Origin: an uncultured Photobacterium sp. | Lineage (GTDB): Bacteria > Pseudomonadota > Gammaproteobacteria > Enterobacterales > Vibrionaceae | Length of the DNA stretch: 64,000 nt | NCBI RefSeq assembly: GCF_947502415.1 | Contig: NZ_CANMZV010000013.1 | Location: 1 to 64,000, forward strand | Direction: 5' to 3' | Shown here: positions 1 to 9,733 of the stretch, in pieces | Position numbering within the stretch: the stretch's first letter is position 1 | Layout of the letters: each line of letters starts with the position of its first letter | Program-made: the position numbers and the translations under genes | The notes under the pieces: generated by a model | Database searches by the model: none | The model's input: the letters and a program-made list of their open reading frames with translations, nothing else | What the model was told of the DNA's origin: nothing

Positions 1-1
1 T

Positions 2-77
<76 letters not shown>

Positions 78-85
78 CTCTTTGA

Positions 86-113
86 AACCTCATCATATGA
101 TGAGGTTTTTTTT
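86..113 (+). terminator. Rho-independent terminator of tRNA-Thr
   Basis: A perfect 10-bp inverted repeat (AACCTCATCA, loop TA, TGATGAGGTT) runs into an unbroken T tract, 8 nt after the tRNA CCA end. The closed loop is very short, so the inner pairs probably open. Confidence 0.85.
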
Positions 114-203
114 CGTCTGTAACTTTCCACATCTCACCGAATTTCATATTGGGTCACTATCAAGATATAGTTTACAATAATACCATTAAGCAGAATGCCA
201 CCA

Positions 204-270
204 GTTTCAATGAGTCACCACACTTAAAGCTATGCTTGTGCTTGTGATTCATCCTGCAATAAATTGAAAC
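204..270 (+). other. Nested hairpin in the leader of the HD-GYP gene
   Basis: The 259-bp gap between the tRNA and the HD-GYP gene holds no ORF of note but a compact fold. Stem A is GTTTCAAT (204-211) with ATTGAAAC (263-270). Stem B is GAGTCAC (212-218) with GTGATTC (244-250), one G-U pair. Stem C is CAC + AAGC (221-230) with GCTT + GTG (234-240), with a 3-nt bulge. An 11-nt bulge (252-262) lies on the 3' side. A possible -10 box TATAGT at 166-171, without a good -35, would put the fold in the mRNA leader. Function unknown; it matches no riboswitch class that I can recognise. Confidence 0.45.
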
Positions 271-336
271 GCGCAAACTGTGAAAAAAGAACCCTACAGG
301 TGTCAAACGATAAAATAACAGGTTGCGCTGAATATA

Positions 337-1593
337 ATGGCAAATATAAAACTATCAGTAGAGCGCTTAACCGAAGGTTTATACATTAAGCTCCCCTTGC
401 AATGGACTGATCACCCTTTTCTACTGAACCATTTCAAGATCAAAGATCACCAACAGATTCGCCTAATTAAGAATCTCGGGGTTAAGTTTGTCTACCTTAT
501 CCCGGAAAAAAGCGATACCAATCCGCTGGCCCCTGAAACGCCAGTTGAAGCCCTGACTGAAGATGAAAGCCACTTTCTTAACCTGCAAACTGAAAAGCTA
601 TGGAAAGAGAAACAAGGCAGGATCACCCGACTCAAAAATTACAAACGCCAACTGCAACGCTGCGAAGAGAACTTCAGTCGTTCTATGTCTCAGCTGCGCT
701 CTATCGTCGGCAAGATAAAGAGTCGTCCGGTAACGGCGATACAAGAAGCAGAAAGCCTGGTCGAAGAGATGGTTGATGCGCTGATGGAAGCCGACAGTGT
801 CGCACTCCATCTAATGAACGATTCAAAAGAATCGGAAGATATCTACTTCCACTCATTAAATGTCGCGATCATGTCAATGATGCTGGCAAAGTCCAGCGGT
901 AAATCTGCCGATGAAATCAAGTTAATCGCACTGGGAGCACTATTCCATGACATGGGCAAGCTCCAGGTACCAACGGCAATTACCCGCAAGACAACACCGC
1001 TGACAGAGCCGGAAGATAATTACCTGAAGATGCATACCAAATACAGTCTCGATTTGGCGAATCTGACGGAAAGCTTTCCCAATGCAGCAAAACCGATCCT
1101 GATCCAGCACCACGAACTGCTGGATGGCAGTGGTTACCCGAAACAACTCAAAGGTGAGCAAATTGATGATAATGCGCAGCTAGTCGCGGTGGTTAATGCC
1201 TATGACAACCTTTGCCACCCACTGGACCCAGCCAAAGCCCGAATTCCATATAGCGCTCTGTCTTACTTATTCAAAAACAAAAAAGAACAGTACAACAATG
1301 ACTATCTGGCCTTGTTGATCCGCCTGATGGGCGTTTATCCGCCAGGCAGTGTCGTACAGCTTTCCAACCAGCAGCTCGGCTTAGTCATTTCAGTAAACTC
1401 AGAGAGCCTACTGTTCCCGAACGTTCTGCTATATGACCCATCGGTACCTTCCAACGAAGCACCGATCCTCGATCTCGAAGAAAGTGGCCTCAGGATTGAA
1501 CAAGCAATCGCGCCGCACAAGCTGCCGGAGCAGGTTCACGACTACCTAAACCCTCGAGTCAGGATCTCGTTCTACTTCGATCCCGACGACTAA
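337..1593 (+). CDS. HD-GYP domain cyclic-di-GMP phosphodiesterase with DUF3391
   Basis: 418 aa. The N-terminal ~130 residues look like the DUF3391 domain common in front of HD-GYP proteins. The C-terminal domain has the complete HD-GYP signature: HS at 172-173, HD at 204-205 followed by MGK, H233, the HHE triad at 258-260 and DGSGYP at 263-268. All metal ligands and the GYP motif are present, so it should be an active phosphodiesterase degrading c-di-GMP to pGpG/GMP, lowering the signal that favours biofilm over motility. No membrane segment or signal peptide is seen, so it is cytosolic; the input to the N-terminal domain is unknown. It is monocistronic, convergent with mrcB. Confidence 0.93.
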   Translation: MANIKLSVERLTEGLYIKLPLQWTDHPFLLNHFKIKDHQQIRLIKNLGVKFVYLIPEKSDTNPLAPETPVEALTEDESHFLNLQTEKLWKEKQGRITRLKNYKRQLQRCEENFSRSMSQLRSIVGKIKSRPVTAIQEAESLVEEMVDALMEADSVALHLMNDSKESEDIYFHSLNVAIMSMMLAKSSGKSADEIKLIALGALFHDMGKLQVPTAITRKTTPLTEPEDNYLKMHTKYSLDLANLTESFPNAAKPILIQHHELLDGSGYPKQLKGEQIDDNAQLVAVVNAYDNLCHPLDPAKARIPYSALSYLFKNKKEQYNNDYLALLIRLMGVYPPGSVVQLSNQQLGLVISVNSESLLFPNVLLYDPSVPSNEAPILDLEESGLRIEQAIAPHKLPEQVHDYLNPRVRISFYFDPDD

Positions 1594-1602
1594 ACAAAAA
1601 AC

Positions 1603-1630
1603 CGCCCGGTCTTAACCGGGCGATTTTTTA
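1603..1630. terminator. Bidirectional terminator between HD-GYP gene and mrcB
   Basis: CGCCCGGT, loop CTTA, ACCGGGCG forms a GC-rich 8-bp stem flanked by A and T runs, suitable for both convergent genes. Confidence 0.88.
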
Positions 1631-1641
1631 TCGAACCACTT

Positions 1642-4116
1642 TTATTTCCAACTGAACATGTCTTTTATCCAGCCTGCAGGCTTACTGCCATTACAACGTG
1701 AACGCAACACACCATCCTTGTCCCAGGCAGGCAGTGATTGCTTACCTGCGCAGTCCATCGTCAACGTTCCGTTTGCCAGGCGGTTATACTTCACAGTCGC
1801 CAGCTTTTTCGGCCACGTCAGGCGCAGCGGCTCTGGGTGACGACGTTCCAGGTAATTACTATAAAGACGCAACGCACCAGCAGATCCCGTCAGGTTAACC
1901 GGCTTATTATCATCACGCCCTACCCACACAGTAACAACCTCACGTCCGTCGACACCGACATACCAGCTATCTCTTGTCTTATCCGTTGTCCCGGTTTTAC
2001 CGGCCAGCGCAGCCCAGCCAAACTTCGGCTGAAGGAAACGCGCGGTTCCCTGGCTGACAGCATTTTTCAAACCATAGGTTGTTAACCAAGCAGCTTGCTG
2101 TGGAACAACCTGCTTCGCCTTGGGATAACTCTGAAACAGCAAGCTCCCTTGCTGGTCAACAACAGCTCGCAGCGCGGTCAGTTCCGCCTTGCGTCCTCCG
2201 CTGGTTACCGTCTGGTACATCTGAGTGACTTCATAAGGCGTCAGGGTAAATGCCCCCAACAAGATGGATGGCAATTTAGGGATCTCATTCCTATTAACAC
2301 CCAACTGCACCATAGTATTAATAACTTGTTCCAGCCCAACCTGCATACCTAAGTTAACCGTAGGCACATTCAGCGATTTCGCTAACGCATAATACAATGG
2401 CACCTCACCTCGGAACTTACGGTCATAGTTACGCGGCTTCCAGGCCGTTCCCCGGCTTCCTTTAAGTTCAATCGGCTTGTCGTCTACGGTCGTTGCCAGC
2501 GTAAACTGCTCAGGCTTGCGCAGGGCAGCCAGATAAACGGCTGGTTTCACCAGTGAGCCAATCTGCCGGCTTGCATCCAGCGCCCGATTAAAACCGGCAT
2601 AACCCGGACGGCTACCGCCTATCATCGCCCGGATTTCACCGCTCTGGCGGTCTACGGCAACCAAAGCCGTCTCAACCTTGATTCTCGCTTTCTTATTCAG
2701 CTTCGGTACCATTGCCATTACCGCCTCTTCAGCTTTCTTCTGCGACAGCGGGTCTAAGGTACTGAACACCCTCAAGCCAACACCCGGGGTAAAGTTATCC
2801 CCCACTTTCTGCTTCAGTTCCCGCTGCAGCTGCTGGAAATATGCGGGCTGGCGGCTGGCAATCATTGGGCGACGCTGTACGTCCAGCGGACGGGAAGCCG
2901 CCTGCTCATACTGGGCACCATTCAGGATACCGTTATCCATCATCAGACGAAGGATCAGGTCACGGCGCTGCCGGGCACGCTCTGGATTACGCCAAGGATT
3001 GTAATAAGAAGGGCCTTTCGCCATCCCCACCAGCAAAGCCTGCTGGTCGATACGCAGCTCCTGCAGCGGTCGACCAAAGTACAGCCGGGCACCAAGAGCA
3101 AAACCATGCACCTCTTTACCGCCATCCTGCCCCAGGTATATCTCATTCAGGTAAGCTTCGAGGATCCGATCCTTGCTGTAACGATAATCAATGATCAGGG
3201 CAATATAGGCCTCGCTCAGCTTACGCAGCAGCGTACGCTCACGAGACAAGAAGATATTCTTGGCTAACTGCTGAGTCAGGGTACTACCGCCCTGCACTGT
3301 CCGGCCGGCTTTCAGGTTAACCAGCAAGGCTCGCACAATAGCCAGTGGGGAAACCCCTTCATGATGGTAAAAGTCGCGGTCCTCGGTTACCAACAAAGCA
3401 TCGACCAGCACCTCAGGAAAACGTTCCCTTGGTAAGAATATCCGTTGTTCGCCTTCCTTCGTGCCCAGCATCCCCAGCATTTTCGGCTCGATACGCAAAT
3501 AGCCAAGCTGACGCTGGCTACCCACTTCCTTGATACTCTTAAGCTCATTGTCGGCAAAGCTCAGCATCACATGGCGAGCGCCCTCATGGCCATCTTCAAA
3601 CTCAAAAGGTCGACGGGTCAATTCAATGCGGGTCGAAGATGATGAATATTCACCAATACGCTGCGGCGTCCTGACTTTGTGATACTGAAGTAAGTCTAAC
3701 TCCCTGCGAACCTCATCCAGCGTCATCGACTGATCCGGTTGCAAGTTCAAAACCCTGCCATACACCACCGCTGGCAGATTCCAGAGCTGACCGTCAAACT
3801 TGTCACGGACAACGTTATCCAGGTAAATACCGACCACTAGCAATACCGCAACGACCGCAATCGTCACCTTTAGCCCAAAGCCAAGCAACCACTTCAGCCA
3901 ACCAGGCAGCCCCGAGGTCTTCTTCCTGGTATTTTCCTTTTTACCGCTACGGGCCGCTCGTTTCTTTGCCGGAGTCTTAGTCGAACTCTTACGCCGAGTG
4001 GCGGTAGGTTTCTTCTCTCCAGGCTTCTTAGTTGCACCTGGTTTCTTGGTTCCCGGCTTCTTGGGTGCAGGCGCGGCAAGGCGAACTGGCAACTTCATCA
4101 TGTGCTTTTTCTTCAT
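1642..4116 (-). CDS. mrcB: Penicillin-binding protein 1B, bifunctional peptidoglycan synthase
   Basis: 824 aa class A PBP. It polymerises lipid II into glycan strands (GT51) and cross-links the peptides (transpeptidase) at the outer face of the inner membrane. Order: a long Lys/Pro-rich cytosolic tail (residues 1-72, repeated KKPG-type motifs), one membrane anchor (~73-98), a UB2H-like region that in E. coli binds the activator LpoB, the GT51 domain with TEDRDFYHHEG and QGGSTLTQQLAKN, then the transpeptidase with SLVK (Ser nucleophile), SLN and KTGTT. No lpoB is in the window. hrpB lies upstream on the same strand with a 95-bp gap; this adjacency is the same in E. coli. Complete. Confidence 0.96.
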   Translation of the reverse strand: MKKKHMMKLPVRLAAPAPKKPGTKKPGATKKPGEKKPTATRRKSSTKTPAKKRAARSGKKENTRKKTSGLPGWLKWLLGFGLKVTIAVVAVLLVVGIYLDNVVRDKFDGQLWNLPAVVYGRVLNLQPDQSMTLDEVRRELDLLQYHKVRTPQRIGEYSSSSTRIELTRRPFEFEDGHEGARHVMLSFADNELKSIKEVGSQRQLGYLRIEPKMLGMLGTKEGEQRIFLPRERFPEVLVDALLVTEDRDFYHHEGVSPLAIVRALLVNLKAGRTVQGGSTLTQQLAKNIFLSRERTLLRKLSEAYIALIIDYRYSKDRILEAYLNEIYLGQDGGKEVHGFALGARLYFGRPLQELRIDQQALLVGMAKGPSYYNPWRNPERARQRRDLILRLMMDNGILNGAQYEQAASRPLDVQRRPMIASRQPAYFQQLQRELKQKVGDNFTPGVGLRVFSTLDPLSQKKAEEAVMAMVPKLNKKARIKVETALVAVDRQSGEIRAMIGGSRPGYAGFNRALDASRQIGSLVKPAVYLAALRKPEQFTLATTVDDKPIELKGSRGTAWKPRNYDRKFRGEVPLYYALAKSLNVPTVNLGMQVGLEQVINTMVQLGVNRNEIPKLPSILLGAFTLTPYEVTQMYQTVTSGGRKAELTALRAVVDQQGSLLFQSYPKAKQVVPQQAAWLTTYGLKNAVSQGTARFLQPKFGWAALAGKTGTTDKTRDSWYVGVDGREVVTVWVGRDDNKPVNLTGSAGALRLYSNYLERRHPEPLRLTWPKKLATVKYNRLANGTLTMDCAGKQSLPAWDKDGVLRSRCNGSKPAGWIKDMFSWK

Positions 4117-4211
4117 TCCCGAAATCAGCTCCCCGCCTCGGATAACTATCCTTTACAACAGGGAGCAATAACTGCTGGCCACTTCATCTAGAGCAAAGCT
4201 GCCACAATAGG

Positions 4212-6680
4212 TTACATGTACTTTTTGGTTTTTCGTGTCGGCGCATGACTGGCAGGATCATCCGGCCAAACATGTTTGGGATAACGCCCTTTCATCTCTT
4301 TCTGTACATCCCGGTATGAGCCTTGCCAGAAAGCAGCCAAATCCTGAGTGATTTGCAACGGACGCTGGGCCGGAGAAAGTAGCTCCAAGACCACCGCCAC
4401 TTTACCATTAGCAATCTGAGGTGATGTTTTCTCGCCAAACATTTCCTGCATTCGAACCGCCAATACTGGCTTTTGCCCGGGCTGGTAACGAATAGGATAA
4501 CGCGAACCGGTCGGCACCTGATAATGAGTCGGTAATGCCGCCTCCATGGCCTTAGCTTGCTCCCACCCTAGCCGCGCTTCCAGAGCCGAGACCAAATCAA
4601 GTTTATCAAGCGCTTTTAGAGTCTTCATCCCATGCATAAATGGCAGCAGCCATTGGTCAGCCTCGGCCAACAAGCTAGCTTCATCCATCGCTGGTAAATC
4701 AAGCTCAGGCAGCCATTCGGCAGCGCAACGAGCCCTGACTAACAAACTTTCTGCACTGCTATTCCACGGCAAAACGGTCAGCCCCTTACGGACAATAGCA
4801 TTGAGTAGCGCTTCGCTGGCCTTAGCCGGATCAGGTTCACCCATTGGTGTTCGCAGTAAGATCAGCTGGCCACAACATAGATGATTTTCCGCGGTTAAAC
4901 GCCCTTTTTTGTCATCCCAATCGAACCATTCCCGCTCGATAAATAACTGTGGCAGTAACGCCTGTAACTGCGCACTATCAGCAGCAATGGCTGAAAAAAT
5001 CCGGCTGTCCCCCTGGCGGGTTTTCACCACATCGGCGACCACCAGCATTGCTTCATCAGCCATCGGCTCATCTGGCAACAGCATCGCTCCCTGACCATTT
5101 GCCAGCTGATAACGGCCGTCCCGACCTCGTGAAAGGGCTATTCGATCCGGGAAACCAGCCGCCATCAGCGGCGCAATCCACTCCGGCGCGACACGCAGCC
5201 CCGAAGACTTAATGTCGGTCAACTTAGCCAGATGTTGTTTAGCCCGCTGTTGATACTGTCTGCTACGCGGCAATTTGCCCGCTTCCAGCAAGTTAAGCTG
5301 AAAGTGCAGATCCGGGTTATTCATTCCGCGCGGCGGATCTTCCAGCAAGGCTACCAGCATAGCGGCTGTCGTCATTGCCGCCGCTCCCTGGTGCTTTGCC
5401 ATCAGTAATATCGCAGCATGGCGCGGTTCAGCGCCAAGCTGCTGAATTTGCTTGCCCTTATCTGTCAACTGGTAGCGTGAGTCCATCGCCCCCAGACTTT
5501 GCAATAAACGGCGCGACTGAGTCAGCGCCTGGACTGGGGGCAGATCCAGCCAGCGTAACTCACTGGCTTCACTACAGCCCCATTGCGCCAACTCCATTGC
5601 CAGGCTGGTCAGATCCGCCCGCAGAATTTCTGGCTGCGGAGTTGCAGGCTGCCTTGATAGCATCTCCTCACTATAAAGACGCAAGCATATCCCCGGCTCC
5701 AAACGTCCGGCACGACCAGCACGTTGCTCAGCTGATGATCGAGCAATACGGACAGATTCCAGCCGACTGATCCCGGTTTTCGGATCCCACACTGATACCC
5801 GTTCCAGACCACAATCCACCACCATCCGGATCCCTTCAATAGTCAAACTGGTCTCGGCAATATTCGTCGCAAGCACCACTTTACGCTTACCTTTCGGGGC
5901 TGGAGTTATTGCCTGTTGCTGCTGACCGGTACTGAGCTGCCCGTATAAAGGACAAACCAGCACATCTGAGCCAGCTCTTTCTTCCAATAACTCAGCCAAC
6001 CGACGGATTTCTCCGGCACCTGGCAAAAACACCAGCATCGAACCTGACTCGGCATTAAGCAAATTCACTACTTCACGGGCAGTACTGTCGACCAGTTGCT
6101 GGCTATCTGCCACAGTTTTGTAGCGATGCTCAACCGGATAACAACGACCTTCAGATTCAATGTATCCCGCCTCCGGCATCAAGGTTGTCAGCGCTTCGGC
6201 ATCCAGAGTAGCCGACATCACCAACAATTTAAGATCATCACGCAGCGCTTCCTGCACTTCCAAAGCCAGCGCCAGCGCAGTATCTGCATGGATACTGCGC
6301 TCATGGAATTCATCAAAAATCAGCAGCCCTATACCTTCAAGTTCTGGATCCTGCTGCAACATGCGGGTCATAACACCTTCAGTGACAATTTCAAGCCGGG
6401 TAGCAGCACTGACCCGGGTTTCGCCACGAACCCGCAGGCCAACCGTCTGTCCGACAGATTCTCCAAGCTGGGATGCCAGATAACCGGCAATGTTTCGTGC
6501 AGCCAAACGACGCGGCTCCAACATCACAATTCGCCCACCGATACCACCTTGCTGCAAAATAGCCAACGGCAACCGGGTCGACTTACCCGCCCCGGGCGGT
6601 GCCTTCAAAATAAGCTGGGAACAAAACTGAAGCTGCTCAAGCAGCGGAGTGAGAACGGCATCAATAGGCAGCTGTGACAA
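4212..6680 (-). CDS. hrpB: ATP-dependent RNA helicase-like protein HrpB (TTG start)
   Basis: 822 aa DExH-box helicase. Motif I is GAGKST (30-35), motif II is DEFH in the context LLIFDEFHERS, motif III SAT, motif VI QRAGRAGR, followed by the helicase-associated HA2 domain and the HrpB C-terminal domain. The cellular role of HrpB is poorly defined even in E. coli. The start is a TTG whose protein (MSQLPIDAVL) aligns with the E. coli N-terminus; an AAGG lies about 8 nt upstream and there is no in-frame ATG nearby. Divergent from thpR, 140 bp apart. Confidence 0.94.
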   Translation of the reverse strand: MSQLPIDAVLTPLLEQLQFCSQLILKAPPGAGKSTRLPLAILQQGGIGGRIVMLEPRRLAARNIAGYLASQLGESVGQTVGLRVRGETRVSAATRLEIVTEGVMTRMLQQDPELEGIGLLIFDEFHERSIHADTALALALEVQEALRDDLKLLVMSATLDAEALTTLMPEAGYIESEGRCYPVEHRYKTVADSQQLVDSTAREVVNLLNAESGSMLVFLPGAGEIRRLAELLEERAGSDVLVCPLYGQLSTGQQQQAITPAPKGKRKVVLATNIAETSLTIEGIRMVVDCGLERVSVWDPKTGISRLESVRIARSSAEQRAGRAGRLEPGICLRLYSEEMLSRQPATPQPEILRADLTSLAMELAQWGCSEASELRWLDLPPVQALTQSRRLLQSLGAMDSRYQLTDKGKQIQQLGAEPRHAAILLMAKHQGAAAMTTAAMLVALLEDPPRGMNNPDLHFQLNLLEAGKLPRSRQYQQRAKQHLAKLTDIKSSGLRVAPEWIAPLMAAGFPDRIALSRGRDGRYQLANGQGAMLLPDEPMADEAMLVVADVVKTRQGDSRIFSAIAADSAQLQALLPQLFIEREWFDWDDKKGRLTAENHLCCGQLILLRTPMGEPDPAKASEALLNAIVRKGLTVLPWNSSAESLLVRARCAAEWLPELDLPAMDEASLLAEADQWLLPFMHGMKTLKALDKLDLVSALEARLGWEQAKAMEAALPTHYQVPTGSRYPIRYQPGQKPVLAVRMQEMFGEKTSPQIANGKVAVVLELLSPAQRPLQITQDLAAFWQGSYRDVQKEMKGRYPKHVWPDDPASHAPTRKTKKYM

Positions 6681-6820
6681 TGTGAAAACCTTGTGTCATA
6701 TTCAAATTAAGCTGAAAGATATTGTACAAGAAAGTGATATACCAAACCGAACATTTATCCGGTCAATATGCAATCATTGCCACACTATCAATTTTAGATA
6801 CTTATCAACTAGGTCGACTT

Positions 6821-7381
6821 ATGATGAATAAGAATAGCGAACGCCTCTTCTTTGCCCTAGCCCTAGATTCCCCGGCGGAAAACAAGCAAGCATTTCGCCA
6901 GCTATGCCATTTTTCCAGCCAGTTGCCAGAAGGGGGACACCGGGTACCCAACAGCAACCTACACCTCACCCTGGCTTTCCTCGGACAGGTAAACCCGGAA
7001 CAAAAAACTCAGCTGTCCGCACTAGCCAAGCAAATTGTCATTCCGCCATTTTCACTCAGTTGCTCAACTTTCCGTTACTGGAAGCGCAGTAAAATACTCT
7101 GGCTCGGCAGCGAAAACGTACCAGAGCCCCTGTATCGGCTGGCTTCAGAGCTAAAACAAGCCGCACTCCAGGTAGGGCTGACTCAGGATGAACGTGACTA
7201 TGCTCCCCACATAACCCTGAAAAAACAGGTACCACGCCGCCCAGAACCGATGCCAGATAGCCCCATATTTACCTTTCACTTTCAACACTTTGGCTTGTAT
7301 ATTTCTCAACCATGCCAGACAACATATGGTTCGGGCGTCGAATACCGCTGCCTTCAACAGTGGCCCCTCGCCCGCACCTAG
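6821..7381 (+). CDS. thpR: RNA 2',3'-cyclic phosphodiesterase (LigT/ThpR, 2H family)
   Basis: About 186 aa. Both 2H phosphoesterase motifs are present: HLTL (in NLHLTLAFLGQ) and HITL (in APHITLKKQV), which form the active site that opens 2',3'-cyclic phosphates; the E. coli enzyme can also ligate tRNA halves in vitro. The frame is open further upstream, but homology starts at NKNSERLFFALALD; ATG 6821 or 6824 follow an AGG at 6811, so the upstream extension is rejected. First gene of a same-strand run thpR-sfsA. Confidence 0.88.
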   Translation: MMNKNSERLFFALALDSPAENKQAFRQLCHFSSQLPEGGHRVPNSNLHLTLAFLGQVNPEQKTQLSALAKQIVIPPFSLSCSTFRYWKRSKILWLGSENVPEPLYRLASELKQAALQVGLTQDERDYAPHITLKKQVPRRPEPMPDSPIFTFHFQHFGLYISQPCQTTYGSGVEYRCLQQWPLART

Positions 7382-7415
7382 CTCCAATAAGATAACCTAA
7401 CAATCAGGACACGGA

Positions 7416-8126
7416 ATGAAATTTGACCCACCGTTACAGGCTGCTACATTGATTAAACGCTACAAGCGCTTCCTTGCCGATATCAAGCTTCCTAACGGCG
7501 AGGTTAAAACGATTCATTGTGCCAATACCGGCGCAATGACGGGCTGTGCCGAGCCAGGCTGCACAGTCTGGTACTCCACTTCGGATAACCCGAAACGAAA
7601 GTACCCCAATAGTTGGGAGCTAACTCAGACAAAAAAAGGGCACTGGATTTGTGTAAATACCGCCCAGGCCAACCGCCTGGTCGAAGAAGCAATTAACAAG
7701 AAAGCCATCACAGAACTGCAAGGCTATTCATCACTTAAAACAGAAGTAAAGTATGGTAGTGAAAACAGCAGGATAGACATCCTACTAACCGATAATGACA
7801 AGCCACCATGCTACATTGAAGTAAAGAGCGTCACCCTGCTGGAGAATAAGCAAGGCTTTTTCCCCGATGCAGTCACAACCCGGGGCCAGAAGCATCTTCG
7901 GGAGCTGATGGAAGTGGCGCAACGCGGAGACAGGGCCGTACTTTTTTTCGCTATTTTGCATTCAGGGATTGAAAATTTATTCGCGGCGCACCATATAGAC
8001 CCGGACTATCATAAGTTGATTAAACAAGCAGAAAAGGCCGGTGTAGAGATCATCTGTTACAAAGCGGTATTGGATCAGAACGAACTCTACTTGGATAACT
8101 GTATAGAATTCCGCCAAACTTCGTGA
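7416..8126 (+). CDS. sfsA: Sugar fermentation stimulation protein A
   Basis: 236 aa, full length. The protein shows the SfsA layout: N-terminal OB-like region beginning [19 protein letters not shown], a conserved CANTGAMTG segment, and a C-terminal nuclease-fold segment with [12 protein letters not shown] and [16 protein letters not shown], whose D/E/K residues resemble the PD-(D/E)XK core. In E. coli it was described as stimulating maltose metabolism and binding DNA; its biochemical activity is not settled. SD AGGACACGG lies just before the ATG. It sits between thpR and dksA as in E. coli. Confidence 0.95.
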   Translation: MKFDPPLQAATLIKRYKRFLADIKLPNGEVKTIHCANTGAMTGCAEPGCTVWYSTSDNPKRKYPNSWELTQTKKGHWICVNTAQANRLVEEAINKKAITELQGYSSLKTEVKYGSENSRIDILLTDNDKPPCYIEVKSVTLLENKQGFFPDAVTTRGQKHLRELMEVAQRGDRAVLFFAILHSGIENLFAAHHIDPDYHKLIKQAEKAGVEIICYKAVLDQNELYLDNCIEFRQTS

Positions 8127-8174
8127 AAAATGATGCTTTCTTCACATTGGTATACAATAGGATATATGCAGCAA

Positions 8175-8203
8175 TTGCCTCCAATTATCCTTTCTGCTAT
8201 AGA
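8175..8203 (+). promoter_or_regulatory. Probable sigma-70 promoter of dksA
   Basis: TTGCCT, a 17-bp spacer, then TATAGA, followed by a GC-rich stretch (ACCGCCC). A GC-rich discriminator is typical of promoters inhibited by ppGpp/DksA, which would allow feedback. Match to consensus is moderate at both boxes. Confidence 0.45.
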
Positions 8204-8256
8204 TTACCGCCCAAATTTAACCAGTGACGGTTATTAGGTATATTAGGAGATGCTAT

Positions 8257-8706
8257 ATGCCAGAGAGCAAAGGTAAAAAATCGCTAGGCATCCTGGCTAT
8301 TGCTGGGGTCGAGCCGTATCAGGAAAAAGCTGGCGAAGAGTATATGGGAGAAGCGCAACTAGAGCACTTCCGTAAGATTCTTGACGCATGGCGCAATCAG
8401 CTTCGCGAAGAAGTTGACCGTACTGTAAACCACATGCAAGATGAAGCAGCCAACTTCCCAGATCCCGTTGACCGCGCAGCACAGGAAGAAGAGTTCAGCC
8501 TAGAACTGCGTAACCGTGACCGTGAGCGTAAACTGATCAAGAAGATTGAAAAAACGCTTCAGCGCATCGAAGACGATGACTTTGGCTTTTGTGACTCTTG
8601 CGGTATCGAGATCGGTATCCGCCGTCTTGAAGCTCGCCCAACAGCCGAACTGTGTATTGACTGTAAAACACTTGCAGAGATCAAAGAAAAGCAGATGGCT
8701 GGCTAA
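8257..8706 (+). CDS. dksA: RNA polymerase-binding transcription factor DksA
   Basis: 149 aa. DksA enters the RNA polymerase secondary channel and, with ppGpp, represses rRNA promoters and activates amino-acid biosynthesis promoters. The coiled-coil region carries the two tip aspartates (D69 and D72 in DPVDRA), and the zinc finger is C112-x2-C115 with C133-x2-C136. The start chosen is ATG 8257, preceded by AGGAGA at 8245-8250; a GTG 11 codons upstream is in frame but has no SD and no homology. gluQ follows, as in most gammaproteobacteria. Confidence 0.97.
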   Translation: MPESKGKKSLGILAIAGVEPYQEKAGEEYMGEAQLEHFRKILDAWRNQLREEVDRTVNHMQDEAANFPDPVDRAAQEEEFSLELRNRDRERKLIKKIEKTLQRIEDDDFGFCDSCGIEIGIRRLEARPTAELCIDCKTLAEIKEKQMAG

Positions 8707-8781
8707 TACTGCGGTATTATTGCCAACCACCAGTTATAAGGGGGAGCGGATGCTCCCTCTTTCATTTTTGCTGATTTGTTT

Positions 8782-9666
8782 ATGAGTACAGAAAACCATT
8801 ATATCGGACGCTTTGCCCCTTCCCCGTCAGGCCCATTGCATTTTGGCTCCCTGATCGCGGCACTGGGCAGCTACCTCCAGGCCAGATCGCAACAAGGATC
8901 CTGGCTGGTCCGCATGGAAGATCTGGATCCGCCGCGGGAAATGCCCGGCGCCGCCGATGATATCCTGCGCACCCTGGAAGCTTACGGCCTGAAGTGGGAT
9001 GGTACTGTCATGTACCAAAGCCAACGCCACGATGCCTATCTGGCCCAAATTAATGACTGGCTACGTAACCAAGAGGCTTACTACTGCCAGTGTACCCGTA
9101 AGCAAATCAAACTTGCCGGCGGTTATTACCCGGGAACCTGCCGAGAACTGAACCAACATGCCACCAATAGCGCTGTTCGGCTAAAAGTTACTACGCCTGT
9201 TACCCATTTTTACGATAAACTCCATGGCCAGATTGAAATCCCCGGGCCCCTAGCCCGTGAAGATTTCATCATTCACCGCCGCGATGGGCTCTTTGCCTAC
9301 AACTTGGCTGTCGTGCTCGATGATATAGAGCAAGGCATTACCGAGATCGTACGTGGAGCCGATCTGATAGAACCTACCGGTCGGCAAATTAGCCTTTATC
9401 GCCTGTTGCAACACCCGGAAGTCAGCTACCTGCATTTACCGCTAGCTGTTACCGACAATGGCAGCAAGCTGTCGAAGCAAAACCATGCGCCAGCTATCGA
9501 CAAGGCTAACCCTAAGCCAGCCTTGCTCCAAGCAATGACGTTTCTCGGGATGAACCCGCCAGCCGACCTGATGGCCTGCAGCCTGGACGATATCCTGAAA
9601 TGGGGAGCCCAACACTGGCATGTTGACCAGCTGCCCAAGACGACAGCGATCACACTAGCATTCTAA
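8782..9666 (+). CDS. gluQ: Glutamyl-Q tRNA(Asp) synthetase
   Basis: 294 aa from ATG 8782 (a TTG two codons earlier is less likely). A truncated GluRS paralogue that attaches glutamate to queuosine in the wobble position of tRNA-Asp. Visible are the class I signature in [12 protein letters not shown] (HIGH-like HFGS), the KMSKS-like KLSKQ, and the zinc-site cysteines in CQCTRK and GTCR. The anticodon-binding domain of true GluRS is missing, as expected for this family. It lies 75 bp after dksA and may be co-transcribed with it. Confidence 0.95.
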   Translation: MSTENHYIGRFAPSPSGPLHFGSLIAALGSYLQARSQQGSWLVRMEDLDPPREMPGAADDILRTLEAYGLKWDGTVMYQSQRHDAYLAQINDWLRNQEAYYCQCTRKQIKLAGGYYPGTCRELNQHATNSAVRLKVTTPVTHFYDKLHGQIEIPGPLAREDFIIHRRDGLFAYNLAVVLDDIEQGITEIVRGADLIEPTGRQISLYRLLQHPEVSYLHLPLAVTDNGSKLSKQNHAPAIDKANPKPALLQAMTFLGMNPPADLMACSLDDILKWGAQHWHVDQLPKTTAITLAF

Positions 9667-9733
9667 AATTGCTTGCCGTGATATATGATATGCGGCTGTT
9701 TGTTGAACCCGATCCATAAAAATGAGGTGTATT

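Noticed and set aside
6096..6677. 193-codon frame antisense to hrpB, and similar antisense frames in panC (12699-13235) and fbpB (19397-19960)
   Set aside because: Shadow frames of well-supported genes, without SD or domain signal.
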